This document shows positions 16,653 through 27,331 of a DNA stretch of 64,000 nucleotides, one piece after another. The notes under the pieces were generated by a model. It was not told the origin of the DNA and did not search any database. It saw only the letters and a program-made list of their open reading frames with translations. The stretch is from Closterium sp. NIES-65 (Eukaryota > Streptophyta > Zygnematophyceae > Desmidiales > Closteriaceae). Positions within the stretch are counted from its first letter, which is position 1. Each line of letters begins with the position of its first letter. The position numbers and the translations under genes were made by a program. The stretch spans positions 1,426,001-1,490,000 of the forward strand of contig CANXME010000105.1 in NCBI GenBank assembly GCA_948144175.1, written 5' to 3'.

Positions 16653-18452
16653 ATGAATTCTCAGTCACTTGCCGCGACGGAAGCATGGGTAGCTATTGGT
16701 GATTATTATCAAATGCCGTTGCTTTTCACTGCGATAATCGCAGCAATCGCGTTGTACATCTCGACGACATGGCTGACTTTCCTCCGTCGTCGCTATTCCT
16801 TACCTCCGGGCCCTTCCCCGTGGCCCATCCTCGGTAACCTTCCGGACCTGGGCGTCCTGCCGTACCGCACGCTCGCGAAGTTGGCGGACAGGTTCGGTCC
16901 AATCCTGACCGTCTGGCTCGGGTCATTTCCGTCTGTGATTATATCCTCCCCGGAGCTGGCTCGTGAGGTGCTTAAAACGCAGGATAAGATCTGCTCTTCA
17001 CGCCCGCTCTTACAACTTCTCGCATTCATGGTCGACGGAGGGAAGGACATTGTTTTTTCGCCGGCCGACGAACATTGGCGAACGCAGCGACGACTGGCGA
17101 CGCTGCATCTCCTCACGGCGCGGGCCTTACAGCAGAGCCTAGCCGTGCGCGAGCGGGAGATCCGCGCTATGCTCGACGCGATTGCCGAGGTGGCTAATAA
17201 CGGGGACGCGAGAGGCGTGGAACTGCGAGGGTATCTGAACCGCGCGACGCTGAACCTCATTCTGCGGCTGACTGTCGGGAAGCATTATACCTACAGCACG
17301 ATCCGTCGCGCCTCCGCCGCCGCGCCCGGCGAGATGCTCGAAGCGGCTTACAAGACGGACTGGGAGGGACGGCTGGCCAAGGAGTCTGCGGAAATTTCGC
17401 CGCGATCTGCGGCGGAGGACGAAATGGAAGGCGAGAAGGTGATCGCGATTGTCGACGAGACGTTTCAGGTGATGGGGACATTTAACTTGGCGGATTTCGT
17501 TCCGTGGCTCAGCCCTTTGGACCCGCAGCGCATCTACTGGCGCGCGAAGCGGCTTAAACCGAATGTTGATGGGTTCCTGCTTTCCTGCATCGAGGAGAGA
17601 AGCCGGATGCTAAAAAAGCGGAGAGAGGAAGAGGAGCGAGAAAATATGGGTACAAATGGAAAAGCGGGGGTTGCGGGGACGGGAGGGGGGGATGGTGGTG
17701 AGAGAGCGATGGTGGATGCTCTGTTGGAGATGGAGGGTGAAGGGGAGGATAGGGTTACCAGGAAACATATTATGCTGCTTTGTATGGACATGATGAATGC
17801 TGGCACTGACACCACTGCTAAAACCGTGGAATGGGCCCTTGCTGAGCTGGCACGCCACCCGGCCGTGCTGGAACGTCTCCAAGCTGAGGTGGATGCGGCG
17901 CATGCCAAGTCAGCTGCAGCAGCAGCAGCGGCAGCAGGAGGAGAAACCAATGGGAAACAGGGCGCTGAAAATGCGTCGCTTGCAGTACAAGAGATGCCAT
18001 ATCTTCAGGCGGTGATTAAAGAGACTCTGAGGCACCACCCACCAGTACCGCTCCTTATCCCTCACGTGACAACTGCCAGCGTTGCTCTTGGCGGTTACAC
18101 CATCCCTCCAGACACAATCATTCAGATCAACGGCTGGGGTCTTGCTCACGATCCAACGGTCTGGACCAACCCCGATGAATTTGACCCCAGCAGGTTTCTC
18201 GGCCCGTCTGCCCCTGATGTGACCGGGCAGGATTTCAGTGTCCTGCCATTTGGTTCGGGCAGGCGTGGGTGTGTGGGGATGAACCTGGGCATGGATCTAT
18301 CTGCTCGCATGCTGGCAAATTTTATTTATCGGTTTAGCTTGAAGCTGCCCGAAGATGTGATCAAGTCTGGTGGAGTGGACTTGAGAGAGGAGTTTAGTCT
18401 TACTGTGGCACTGGCAAAGCCACTGCGGCTTGTGCTCCTGGAGAGAAAGTGA
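16653..18452 (+). CDS. Cytochrome P450, A-type (CYP71-clan-like)
   Basis: A haem monooxygenase of the plant microsomal type, 599 residues from the Met at 16653. That start is preferred because a hydrophobic anchor (LLFTAIIAAIALYI) follows closely; an in-frame Met at 16608 would add 15 residues. In order: membrane anchor, hinge PPGPSPWPILGN, C-helix WRTQRR, I-helix AGTDTTAKT, K-helix ETLRHHPP (ExxR), FDPSRF, and the haem loop PFGSGRRGCVG with the Cys ligand. No introns. Two low-complexity insertions (Lys/Glu/Gly-rich at about residues 310-355, Ala-rich near 415-425) exceed the usual family length. The substrate cannot be told. The closest resemblance is to the CYP71 clan; I do not assign a family number. 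Confidence 0.93.
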   Translation: MNSQSLAATEAWVAIGDYYQMPLLFTAIIAAIALYISTTWLTFLRRRYSLPPGPSPWPILGNLPDLGVLPYRTLAKLADRFGPILTVWLGSFPSVIISSPELAREVLKTQDKICSSRPLLQLLAFMVDGGKDIVFSPADEHWRTQRRLATLHLLTARALQQSLAVREREIRAMLDAIAEVANNGDARGVELRGYLNRATLNLILRLTVGKHYTYSTIRRASAAAPGEMLEAAYKTDWEGRLAKESAEISPRSAAEDEMEGEKVIAIVDETFQVMGTFNLADFVPWLSPLDPQRIYWRAKRLKPNVDGFLLSCIEERSRMLKKRREEEERENMGTNGKAGVAGTGGGDGGERAMVDALLEMEGEGEDRVTRKHIMLLCMDMMNAGTDTTAKTVEWALAELARHPAVLERLQAEVDAAHAKSAAAAAAAAGGETNGKQGAENASLAVQEMPYLQAVIKETLRHHPPVPLLIPHVTTASVALGGYTIPPDTIIQINGWGLAHDPTVWTNPDEFDPSRFLGPSAPDVTGQDFSVLPFGSGRRGCVGMNLGMDLSARMLANFIYRFSLKLPEDVIKSGGVDLREEFSLTVALAKPLRLVLLERK

Positions 18453-18657
18453 AGGGAGGGACGGAAGGCTGGTCCATTTGTAGTTGGGGAGCTGAGCTGG
18501 GCTTAGCTATCCTGTTGTTATAGTTAATGATCTTACATGCTTGTATGGGTTACCACTTGATTGTTCACAGTGTACCGTCATCCAATATTGAAACATAAAT
18601 GCGAATGGTAGTGTGCATTGGGAGGGCTTGAGTGCCTGTTGGGAGGGCTGTAAAATC
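18453..18657 (+). other. P450 3' flank up to the first retrotransposon
   Basis: 205 bp between the P450 TGA and the Copia-A 5' LTR. It probably contains the 3' UTR; no clear polyadenylation signal stands out. It ends in the Copia-A target duplication AAATC (18653-18657). Confidence 0.6.
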
Positions 18658-19086
18658 TGTTGGGAACAATAAGTCTTAAGGCGCCTCTGTCGTGTCGAAG
18701 CTCAGGACTCAAAGCGAAGCAGTCCAAATCGAAGCATCGCGAGTCAACCCTCGGAGGTTGGGGTAACCGCCTGGAGGTTACGCGAAGGTCAAAGGTCAGC
18801 GACCTTCGACTTGACCAATACAGCGCGACAGCAAGGACACACAACTGACTCGACATTGAGCAGTTGCCCGAGTCGCACTGTATCGAATCGCAACAGTAAA
18901 ACGGTTTAAATCTATCTATTCGTATTCCTTGTACTCTTATATAAACCTTGTATTTGCTTGTTTAATACAACTTACTTTGCTCTCACATACTAGTGCAAGG
19001 TGGTTCAACCACTCTGTATTACAACGCTTCCGCTATTACAATCCTACTCAGTCCTTCAACTCTACAAAGATCCTAGGGCTTCTCAG
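18658..19086 (+). repeat. Copia-A 5' LTR (main part, split by hAT-1)
   Basis: 429 bp matching the 3' LTR, from TGTTGGGAACAATAAG to CTTCTCAG, where the hAT begins. The last 7 bp of the LTR are at 24687-24693. It also carries hairpin-like GGTCAAAGGTCAGCGACCTT near 18785-18805. Confidence 0.93.
18938..18945 (+). promoter_or_regulatory. LTR TATA box
   Basis: TATATAAA inside the Copia-A 5' LTR, identical in the 3' LTR (30254-30261) and the duplicated LTR (49557-49564). Its position fits a pol II promoter at the U3/R boundary. The 3' copy would direct transcription outward into Copia-B. Confidence 0.6.
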
Positions 19087-19789
19087 CAGGCCCTACGATA
19101 TGATGAATTTTCCCCTGAAATTCCTGATTTCCAGGGTTTTTTTTTAACCTACACTGATTTTCCAGTGTTCAGCTTTTTGTGGGGCTGATTTTTCAGCCTT
19201 CACCTAGCACATGACTCTGAACTTTCAGCAATCTTTTTCTAGAGACACTGATTCCACTACGTTGTAACGAATCCGACCCTGAAAGCGATTCCTACACGGT
19301 TCGTGTGTAGTTGCCCAGCTGTACAGGGAATATCAGATTCCCGCGGTGTCAGCAGGGCGTGGCGGTGAGTAGCAGACAAATTTGCCTCGTAGAGGGATGC
19401 GTTGTTGGCGCGCGTGGTGCGATGATTGGCCACTTTGACAGCATTTCCTGATTTGGCCAATTACAGGGTTGCAGCACAGCGATGTTGGCAGGCAGCGCAA
19501 CGAGGGATTCAGGCCCATGTGAAGCACCTGTGGTCCTCTGGCCCGTTTTGTCTAAGTCGTGCTGGCAAGCACGGATGCATCCACGCCGCCCAGTCGTGCT
19601 GCCAGCCATCCAGTCTCCCACCCCAGTTTGCTCCATGCTTTCCTTCCATCTAGCAAGGGTAAGGTTTCATCGCGTTGCTGCCTGGTGTACCAAGAGGCAG
19701 TCAGCCGTGTGTCCTCTCTTCCTGGCAAACCTCCATCGTTCAGCTAACTAGGGAGTCCCGTTAGATGTTGCTTGTTCACAGCGCAATCA

Positions 19790-22700
19790 ATGGCAGACCA
19801 CCCGGACGCCATTGAACGACTTGATGACCCCGGCGATGAACACGCTCGTCGTTCGCCAATTGATCTGTCCGCGGCCGTTACCGGGCTGGATCTGCTATTC
19901 TCCAACTTAGCGGCCGTAGATAACCATAGAAAGGCGCCTGCAGTCGCGCCGACCGTCGATGTTCCATTTGAACCCATCGACGAGCCTCTGTGTCCCTCCC
20001 CTACTGCGCCCGTGTTGGAGCAAGACAGCTCCAACCCTTCAGGTGAAGAAATCGCGGCGGTGCCAGTGGCTAAGAAGGCCGCCAGGTACACGCAGTCAAC
20101 GCTGCCGTGGCCCAAGACGGGAGGTCCCGCTGGTGCAATACCGGCTTCGCCAGCCGACCAACTGTCGACGCCCGCGACCGCAGGCACGCAGGCGTCGCCC
20201 TCAACACCTGGGCCTTCTAAACCGGCTGGGCCAGACGCAACCTACGCGGAGGCTCTGTATAAGTACAAAAGCGAGTGGCTCGAGCGGTTTTCTTGGCTTA
20301 TTCTGCTAAAAAAAACTGACGGTTTCCCCGCTTTCAAGTGCAGCATATGTACGGTGCACGCAGGCTACGCTGGACCGTGTGAGAGAGGCGGAAAGGGCGC
20401 CACGGACGTTCAGACGCAGGCGTTCAAATGGCATGCGGCAACTACCAAGCACAAGGAGGCGTTGAAACACCAGCAGAAGCTTCTCGACGATGCCGCTACG
20501 CAGCCACGGATCAACGGCGACAATCTCGCTCGCGACACGGAGAAGGAGCGGGTCGTCAAGCTCCTCGACTCCCTGCTCTTCGTGACCAAGCACGATGCAC
20601 CCATAGAGTTATGGGTGAATCTTGTGCGCTACCTCGCGCGACTCAATGTGCCCGGGTTCCCAGCAAAAGGCTATGGAACCTATTATACTACGTGAGTGTT
20701 GAATTAATCTAACTGCAACCGTGTTTGTGAAAATCAACCGAATTATCTGACGTTGTGTTGTTTGACATGCGCTGCAGCTACGGCTTCGGACAACTGACAC
20801 AGTCGATGGCCACATGGTTGCACACAACGCAACTGCAGCACATCCTCAGCAGCCCATACATTGGCGTCACATGCGACGAAAGCACGGATAGGTGTCGGGG
20901 AAAGCGTATGATTGTTTTCGCGACATTCATCCGTGAAAATTGTCCCGTGACTGAGTTCCTTGCCCTGCTGACCGTGGAGAAGGGCGATGCAGCCTCTCTC
21001 CTCTCAGTGCTCTTGTCTCACCTGCGGGCCCTAGGCATTGAACTGGCGAGGATATCCGGCATAAGCACTGATGGAGCGAGTGTGATGATGGGGAAACACA
21101 ACGGCCTTGTCGCTCGACTTCGCCTCCGCATCCCGCATCTTGTTTCGAGCCACTGCATCGCCCACAGGTCAGTTTTCATCTTCTGTTTACTGCTTCCATA
21201 CAGTCCCTGCTGCATCCCCTGCTAACCCCTCCTTGAGTCGGTTTTAATGCTGGTGTGCATGCAGGGAGGCCCTCGCAGCAAAGGACGCCGCTGAACAACT
21301 CCCCGAGTTCGGCATGGTGGACTCCCTGCTCCGCCAAGTGGCAGAGCATTTGGGGCGTTCTGGCTCGTGGCATCAACGCTTCATTGGCCTGCAGGAGGTG
21401 TTCACGAAAACAAACCTGGAGCTACAAGGGATCCACGACGTCCGCTGGCTCTCCCGCGGTGACGCCATTCTGCGCGCGGTAGAGGTCTTCCCCGCGCTGA
21501 TCGTGATGCTGTATGAGTGGGACAGCACCCTCTACGAGCTCGCCACGAGCTACAGGTTTCACTTTCTGCTATACTTCCTTGCAGACGTCCTCGAGCAGCT
21601 CAATGTGCTGAACAGGGCATTCCAGCAGCGTGAGGTGAGCTTGGTTACTATCGTTGCTGGATTGTGTGCCTTGTTTTGGCTTGAGAGTCACTGTTTGATG
21701 TACTGCTTAAGCAGAATCTGCTTTGCACTGATTTGGCCTTCTCTCCATCCTCTGTTCGCCCTGTTGACCCCTAACAGCTGGACATTGCAAGTGTCCACGG
21801 GCAGATCCGCCGGTCGATTTCATTCCTAGAGTCCCGCTACGTCGACTGTGGTGACGACTTTGGAGGCAGGGTGAGCGCGCGCCTCTCCCCGTTCATCAAG
21901 AAGCACGGGCCTGACGGGGGCAATCCCGAGGTGAAGGTCCAGGGAGCCGACTCGGACGGGCGGCCCACGACACACACCTTCGAGCTGCACGAGAAGCCGA
22001 GCGAAGACTGTCAGAATATTATCTTATTGTTCTAGCCTGTAGTGGGGTGCTCTATAGCGAGTACAACCCTTCTAGGGTTTGCTATTTGTATCCTCATTCT
22101 TGCTAGTTCAATCCCCTCTTTCTTTCTTCTAATTTTGACATGGTATCAAAGCAGGTCGATCCCCTTGGATCGATCCTGTGGGTGTGTCCCCACCTTGCTT
22201 CCGCTGCTAATTTTTCCTCCCGCCGTGCGCCCCGAGGCGCGCGGCGGTTTTCTTCCCGCCGTGCGCCCCGAGGCGCGCAGCGGTTCATTGCCCGCTGTGC
22301 GCCCCGAGGCGCGCGGCGGGCTTCTCCCCTTCGTCGCGGCCCCGCCCCGGCCCGTCGCCGCCCGTGCGCCTGCCCGGCTCGGCCCCGCTCTACGTCGCGG
22401 CCCTACCCCGGCCCGTCGCCGCCCGTGCGCCTGCCCGGCTCGGCCCCGCTCTACGTCGCGGCCCCGCCCCGGCCCGTCACCGCCCGTGCGCCTGCCCGGC
22501 TCGGCCCCGCCCTACCTTCGCGGCCCCGCCCAACGTTGCGGCCCCGCCCTATGTCGCGGCCCCACCCTACGTCGCGGCCCCGCCCTATGTCGCGGCCCCG
22601 CCCCGACCGTCGCGGCCCCGCCCCTCGTCGCGGCCCCGGCCCCGTCCCCCCCCCCCCCCCTTTTTCTCCCCTCCCCCCAATTCCCGTCGCCCGTCGCGGC

Positions 22701-24218
22701 TCCTTCGGGGGCCGCAAGCGGCCCCCTCAGGTCGCCACGACGGACGACGGGAGGGGCGAGCTGTGGGGTGGCGAGTATGGGGGTGGTCGGTGTGCCTTCC
22801 TCCCTTTCTCCTCCTCCTCCTTCGTCTCCCACTGCTGCAGCTGTCGCTGAGGGGGGTGGTTGTGTGGGAGACTGGGTTTAGGGTTTAAGGGGGGTGCGTG
22901 GGAGTAGAGCTAGTGGTGTAGCAGTGGGTGTGTATCAGGGGGGTGGGACTGTGTGTGGGAGGATGAGCGGAGGTTGCCAGTTTGTCGTCAGCAGCACCTG
23001 TAGTCCGGGGCGCTGTCCCGGTAGCCCAGTCGTAGCCAGCTGTGCCAGCCGCCCGTGGGTCCGTTGCCCGTCCGCCGCTATTTGAGCCGCGGGGCCTGTT
23101 ACTCCTGTAGTCCGGGCGCTGTCCGGTAGCCGCTGTGCCAGTCTGCCTCCTGTTGCCCGTGTGTCTGCAGCTTCAGCCGTCGCCTCCTATCTCCTCTCCC
23201 CTCACTCTCCCTCCTCCTCCTCACTTGCCCGTTGTGACTACCACTAGCTTTGCTTATAATTGTACACTCTAAACTATTTCTTCTTGAACTTGTGCTCAGA
23301 ATGTGTGGTGACATTGTGATCCACCCTGAGCTTGTTTTTGCTTTGCCTGCTCTGCTGATTACACCCCACTTTGGCTATGGGGGTGTGTCAGAATATTATC
23401 TTATTGTTCTAGCCTGTAGTGGGGTGCTCTATAGCGAGTACAACCCTTCTAGGGTTTGCTATTTGTATCCTCATTCTTGCTAGTTCAATCCCCTCTTTCT
23501 TTCTTCTAATTTTGATAAAGACTACCCGACCTTCGGCTCCCACGACGCCTGCGTCGATCTCTGCACCACCTTCGCCGAGACGCTCGTGCAAAACCTCAGC
23601 ACACGGTTCCAGGACCTGGACTCCCTGGTGGGAGTGCGGCTGTTCATGCCTGACGAGTGGGAGCTGGGGAGAGCGGAGCGCCACAAGCAGTGTCTTGAGT
23701 GGCTCGAGTCTCTCGTGAGGCTGTTCAGGGCACAGGACACGGACTACATCATTCCAGGTATTCCCGCTCTCGCACTGTTGCCTTCTTCTTATTGTGTCAT
23801 TGCATTTCATCAACGTATGGTGTACGCACTTGCCAACCTTTCAAAAACCCCCTCTCTCTCCCTTCCGCATTATGTGGCAGGGGTCGACAAGCGGCGTGCG
23901 ATCAAGGAGCTGCGGGCCTTCTGCCCCATCCTCGCAGGTGCCCCGAAGAACGAGCGGAGCTTCCACGCAGGCCTAACAGCAATGCTGAAGACAAGCGACT
24001 GGGCGACTGGCTACCCCAATCTGGTGCGTCTCTGGGTGGCTGTCGCCGTGGTGCCACTGAGCACAGTGGAGTGTGAGCGCGGCTTCTCACGCCAAAACGT
24101 TATCAAATCGTGGCAGCGGGGGAGCTTGAAGGACGCCCGCCTCGAAGACATCGTCACCATGTCTCTACTCGAGTACGAGCCCAACTACAATGAGGTGGTG
24201 CAGATCTGGCGCAGCTAG
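19790..24218 (+). CDS. hAT-family transposase, five exons, one exon split by an insertion
   Basis: Exons 19790-20691, 20778-21167, 21265-21634, 21778-22008 continued at 23523-23757, and 23881-24218 join in phase to 821 residues. The N-terminal Cys/His module (CSIC...H...H, about residues 188-225) resembles a BED/TTF DNA-binding finger. The RNase-H-fold core has TCDESTD and GISTDGAS, with the HCIAHR block. The C-terminal dimerisation region has LSTVECERGFSRQN. The 1.5-kb LTR element lies in exon 4 between Asp and Tyr codons. The terminal TAG follows WRS; the hAT-2 relative continues there with about 55 acidic and basic residues, and an open acidic tail also follows this TAG, so the stop is probably premature but spares the catalytic domain. 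In function it would excise and reinsert elements with matching ends. Confidence 0.87.
22009..23517 (+). mobile_element. Non-autonomous LTR retroelement (Copia-B family derivative)
   Basis: LTRs of 132 bp at 22009-22140 and 23386-23517 are nearly identical (the last dinucleotide is CA in one, TA in the other). The target duplication AAGAC is at 22004-22008 and 23518-23522. The PBS TGGTATCAAAGCAGG at 22141 fits initiator-Met tRNA. The interior has no gag or pol: it begins with GC-rich tandem units (GTCGCGGCCCCGCCC, CGCCCGTGCGCCTGCCCGGC) and ends with a tail that closely matches the Copia-B tail (GACATTGTGATCCACCCTGA and the TATGGGGGTG purine tract). It would need enzymes supplied by a full-length relative. 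Confidence 0.92.
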
Positions 24219-24686
24219 AAGAAGCGCCGCCCATTCGGCAATGTGGCGGCACCACCCGAAAGAGAGGGAGAGGGCAGGGATAGCACGGGAAATGAGGCCC
24301 TAGAGGAGGAAGAGTGGGCACAACGACAGGCTAAGGGAAGAGAAGATGATGATGACAAGCAGGCCTCATCAGATGATGATTACTGAACTCACCCTGACCC
24401 AGAGTCATGCTGGATGCAATGCATAGCTAGCTAGCAAGCAAGATAGGCTTTGGTTTACAATATTGAAGGCTGTTTGCGACCTTCATAGAGTTTTTAAGTT
24501 TAAAAAATCAGCTTCACTACTATCAGCCTTTTTCTACAGGTGACACTGATGCATCAGACTTTTTTTTTAAGTAACACTGAACTTTTAGGCTTTTTTCCTA
24601 GGCGACCCCGTTGATCAGGGTCTAGGGCCAGAGGGACCCTGATACCCTTACGTGCCTCAAAGTGAATCTGAGGGCCTGCTTCTCAG

Positions 24687-24707
24687 CCCAACATGGTATG
24701 AGAGCAG
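24687..24707 (+). other. End of Copia-A 5' LTR and primer binding site
   Basis: CCCAACA (24687-24693) completes the LTR after the hAT. TGGTATGAGAGCAG (24694-24707) is the minus-strand primer site, complementary to the 3' end of initiator-Met tRNA. Confidence 0.85.
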
Positions 24708-24760
24708 TTAGAGTTTAAGATCATTTTCTCTCTCAATACTTAAATACAAAGAAAGAAGAC

Positions 24761-26152
24761 ATGTCTGCAAGGAAGGAGAGGAGCTCCTCCAACGGCTCCC
24801 CAGGCACTACTCCTACTCCACCTCCTGCCTCTGGCCTACAGACAGAGGAAGGCACTACCGCAAGACCAGCAGCTGGGTCCACGGAAACACCAGCAGGCTT
24901 CGATTCAAACATGATGGAGAAATTTTTCTCCTTCATGTCCTTCTACGAGCAACACCAGCAAGGAGTGCCTGCGCAGTCAAACAACAGCAACAACAACAAC
25001 AACAATGTTACTCCGATGAGCCTCGACGGCTCATCCTATGCACGCGGGATGCAACAACAACAACAGCAACCTACCTTTGCGCCGTACGAGCCCCAACGTG
25101 GCTCCGTCAGCTTCATGCCGCAACCGCAACCTGCATCGGGACAAGAAAAGACATTGGACGCGTTACAGGTCCAGTCGCAATTCGCGCACGTTCTCAAGCT
25201 GCAAACGACCAAGCCTTTCGACGGGAAAGACTTCTTCACCTGGTCGTTCGAGTTCGAATTGATGATGGAAGGAGCACAGATTCTCGGCTTCTTCGACGGG
25301 TCCCTGCCATATCCGACAAACAGGACACAATATGAGAAGCAGCAGTATACATATCAATCGATGATGGCGTACACGATTCTGCTGAGGAACATCACCCCAA
25401 CCCAGCAGCAGAACATCAGGACTTACCGAGGCTACGGGAACTCCGCGGAGCTCGCGTACAACCACCTGAAGAACCTGTATCAAGCAACAGAAAGCGTAAA
25501 CCAAAGCAGGTTAATGGCGCAGTTGACAACGATTGAAATGAAACCAGGCGAGAAAGGCATGGCTTATATCAGCCGCTGCCGCGAACTGCGCGATAAGCTT
25601 CTTCGATGCGGCGGGTCAATTTCAGAAGACGCCTTTGACACGGTGGTCATCGGCGGTCTCGGCCCCCACTGGCGCTCCACTCGCGCCATATTACGAGCAC
25701 ACGGGAGGATCTCCGAAGCGGCACTCTGCGCCGAAATTCATGCTGAGCAGCAGGATATGGACCTGCAAGAAGAAAGGCACAAGAAGAAAACATTAGCACC
25801 AGAGTTTGCGTTTCACACTCAGCGACGAAACAACAATCGACAACAGCAACAAGTGAAGACGGTACCTCCGTTCTGCCACATCTGCAAAACCTCGGGCCAT
25901 CCTCGCACGCATTGCCCGTCTCGTCAGACGACACCACAGCGACAACTGCGGCCTTCAAGCTCCCAAGTTGCTTCAACGCAAGCAACTCCGACGACCGCAC
26001 ACCAAGCTTCAACGACTTCATCTGGACAACCTGCACAAGGAGCAAGAAATATTGTTAACTGCATGGTCAAGATAAACGACTCTTGCACAACAAAGTCACC
26101 ACCGTACTACTCACCCGAAGATCAACTTGACAACAGCACGCCTCGCCGCTAA
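24761..26152 (+). CDS. Copia-A Gag
   Basis: 463 residues. The N-terminus is low-complexity (Ser/Pro/Thr, then Asn and Gln runs). The middle matches the Copia Gag domain (LKLQTTKPFDGKDFFTWSFE, then a helical region with LTTIEMKPGE). The C-terminus has one zinc knuckle, CHICKTSGHPRTHC (CX2CX4HX4C). Gag would assemble the cytoplasmic particle that packages element RNA. It ends in TAA; the same frame continues directly into protease, so the stop is either a Gag terminator needing read-through or a mutation. Confidence 0.88.
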   Translation: MSARKERSSSNGSPGTTPTPPPASGLQTEEGTTARPAAGSTETPAGFDSNMMEKFFSFMSFYEQHQQGVPAQSNNSNNNNNNVTPMSLDGSSYARGMQQQQQQPTFAPYEPQRGSVSFMPQPQPASGQEKTLDALQVQSQFAHVLKLQTTKPFDGKDFFTWSFEFELMMEGAQILGFFDGSLPYPTNRTQYEKQQYTYQSMMAYTILLRNITPTQQQNIRTYRGYGNSAELAYNHLKNLYQATESVNQSRLMAQLTTIEMKPGEKGMAYISRCRELRDKLLRCGGSISEDAFDTVVIGGLGPHWRSTRAILRAHGRISEAALCAEIHAEQQDMDLQEERHKKKTLAPEFAFHTQRRNNNRQQQQVKTVPPFCHICKTSGHPRTHCPSRQTTPQRQLRPSSSQVASTQATPTTAHQASTTSSGQPAQGARNIVNCMVKINDSCTTKSPPYYSPEDQLDNSTPRR

Positions 26153-27331
26153 TCTCTTCAACCGAACCCAACGTACGCCGCCATCGCTCAAAGCGAACCG
26201 TCCGGCCAAGACACTTGGTTCTTGGATAGTTGCTGCGGACAACACATGTGCTCCTCCGGGCGCTTCGTACAACGCGAACATCGACTCCAGAGAGAAGTAG
26301 TCATCACGGTCGCCAACAATCAAAACCTGCGCACACGAAGACAAGGAGTGGTTCAGCTTCAGTCACAAGAAACAAACGTCATACTACACATGTCAAAGGT
26401 ACTTATCGCGGAGGGACTCGGCTACAACTTACTGAGTGTTAGCCAGTTGATGGCGAAAGGAATACACTTGGAAGCTGACAGCACCACCCAGGAGTTCAAG
26501 TTGTACCACGGGAAGGGCGGTCTTTACATCGGAAAGGCGGTGTTAAAAAACAATGTCTTCGTCCTCGACTTTGTCCCCGACTTGGGCACTGCCGACAGCG
26601 ACGCCATCGTCAACTTCACCGATTGGACGCATCCCCCAGATCTCGATCCCGACTTCAGCCCGGGAGGTTTCTGGTACTCACACACCATTCCTGAAGCAGA
26701 ACGAACACGTGCATTAGCAACAATTCGACAATCGGCAGCAGCAGAGACAACATCGGCAGCAGCAGAGACAACATCGGCAGCAGCAGAGACAACATCGGCA
26801 GCAGCAGAGACAACGTCGGCAGCAGCAGAGACAACATCGACAGCAGCAGAGATAACATCGACAGCAGCAGAGACAACATCGACAGCAGCAGAAACATCAT
26901 CGGCAGCAACAGGACCAACTACACCAGTCATCGTCGAAGAAGAACCTCCAACACCCGCACAGCAACTGAACCCGACTCAACGAGAAGTTCACAGAAGCGC
27001 CAATCTCGTCGCCAGCTTCTACTCCAACTCCGACGCATATCAACGTTCACCCGGACACCGCGCCTCCGAAGACATCTGGCACGCACGCACAGGACATCCA
27101 AGTAACACGTTGTTAAATAATACGATACGAGCAGGAGTGCTAGACAAAGACTCGCTACTACTACTCAACGGCAGAGAACTTCAACGTGCACGGGGGACTT
27201 GCCTCATCTGCCCGAGGCCAACTTACCACATCGACCTTTTTCTTCTCACCACAACCCGAGCGCACCTGCATACGCACCACTCGAAAAAGTCTACAGCGAC
27301 ATCCTCTACAATCGAGAACCAGGCCAAGTAA
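26153..27331 (+). pseudogene. Copia-A protease and integrase N-terminal domain
   Basis: In frame with Gag after its TAA. Protease motif WFLDSCCGQHMCSS at about 26217 keeps Asp-Ser, but the Gly and Ala of the usual DSGA are both Cys. A seven-residue repeat (TSAAAET, about nine times, 26740-26900) precedes the integrase zinc-binding segment (WHARTGHPS...CLIC). A frameshift at about 27200-27260 moves the integrase core to the next frame. Confidence 0.82.

Larger units (their letters stand above)
19087..24678 (+). mobile_element. hAT-1 DNA transposon inserted in the Copia-A 5' LTR
   Basis: Ends CAGGCCCTACGAT...ATCTGAGGGCCTG give short terminal inverted repeats (CAGGCCCT). The 8-bp target duplication CTTCTCAG is at 19079-19086 and 24679-24686. 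Removing the element restores a continuous LTR end. It is 5.6 kb, of which 1.5 kb is a later LTR insertion. It encodes one spliced transposase on the plus strand. About 700 bp of 5' and 460 bp of 3' non-coding DNA flank the gene, with CAG-containing subterminal motifs (TTTCAGC, TTTCCAG). Confidence 0.92.

Noticed and set aside
18658-19086. Solo LTR next to the P450 gene
   Set aside because: The remaining 7 bp of the LTR, the primer site and the Copia-A interior are found after the hAT at 24687. The AAATC target duplication pairs with 30410-30414, so it is the 5' LTR of a complete element.
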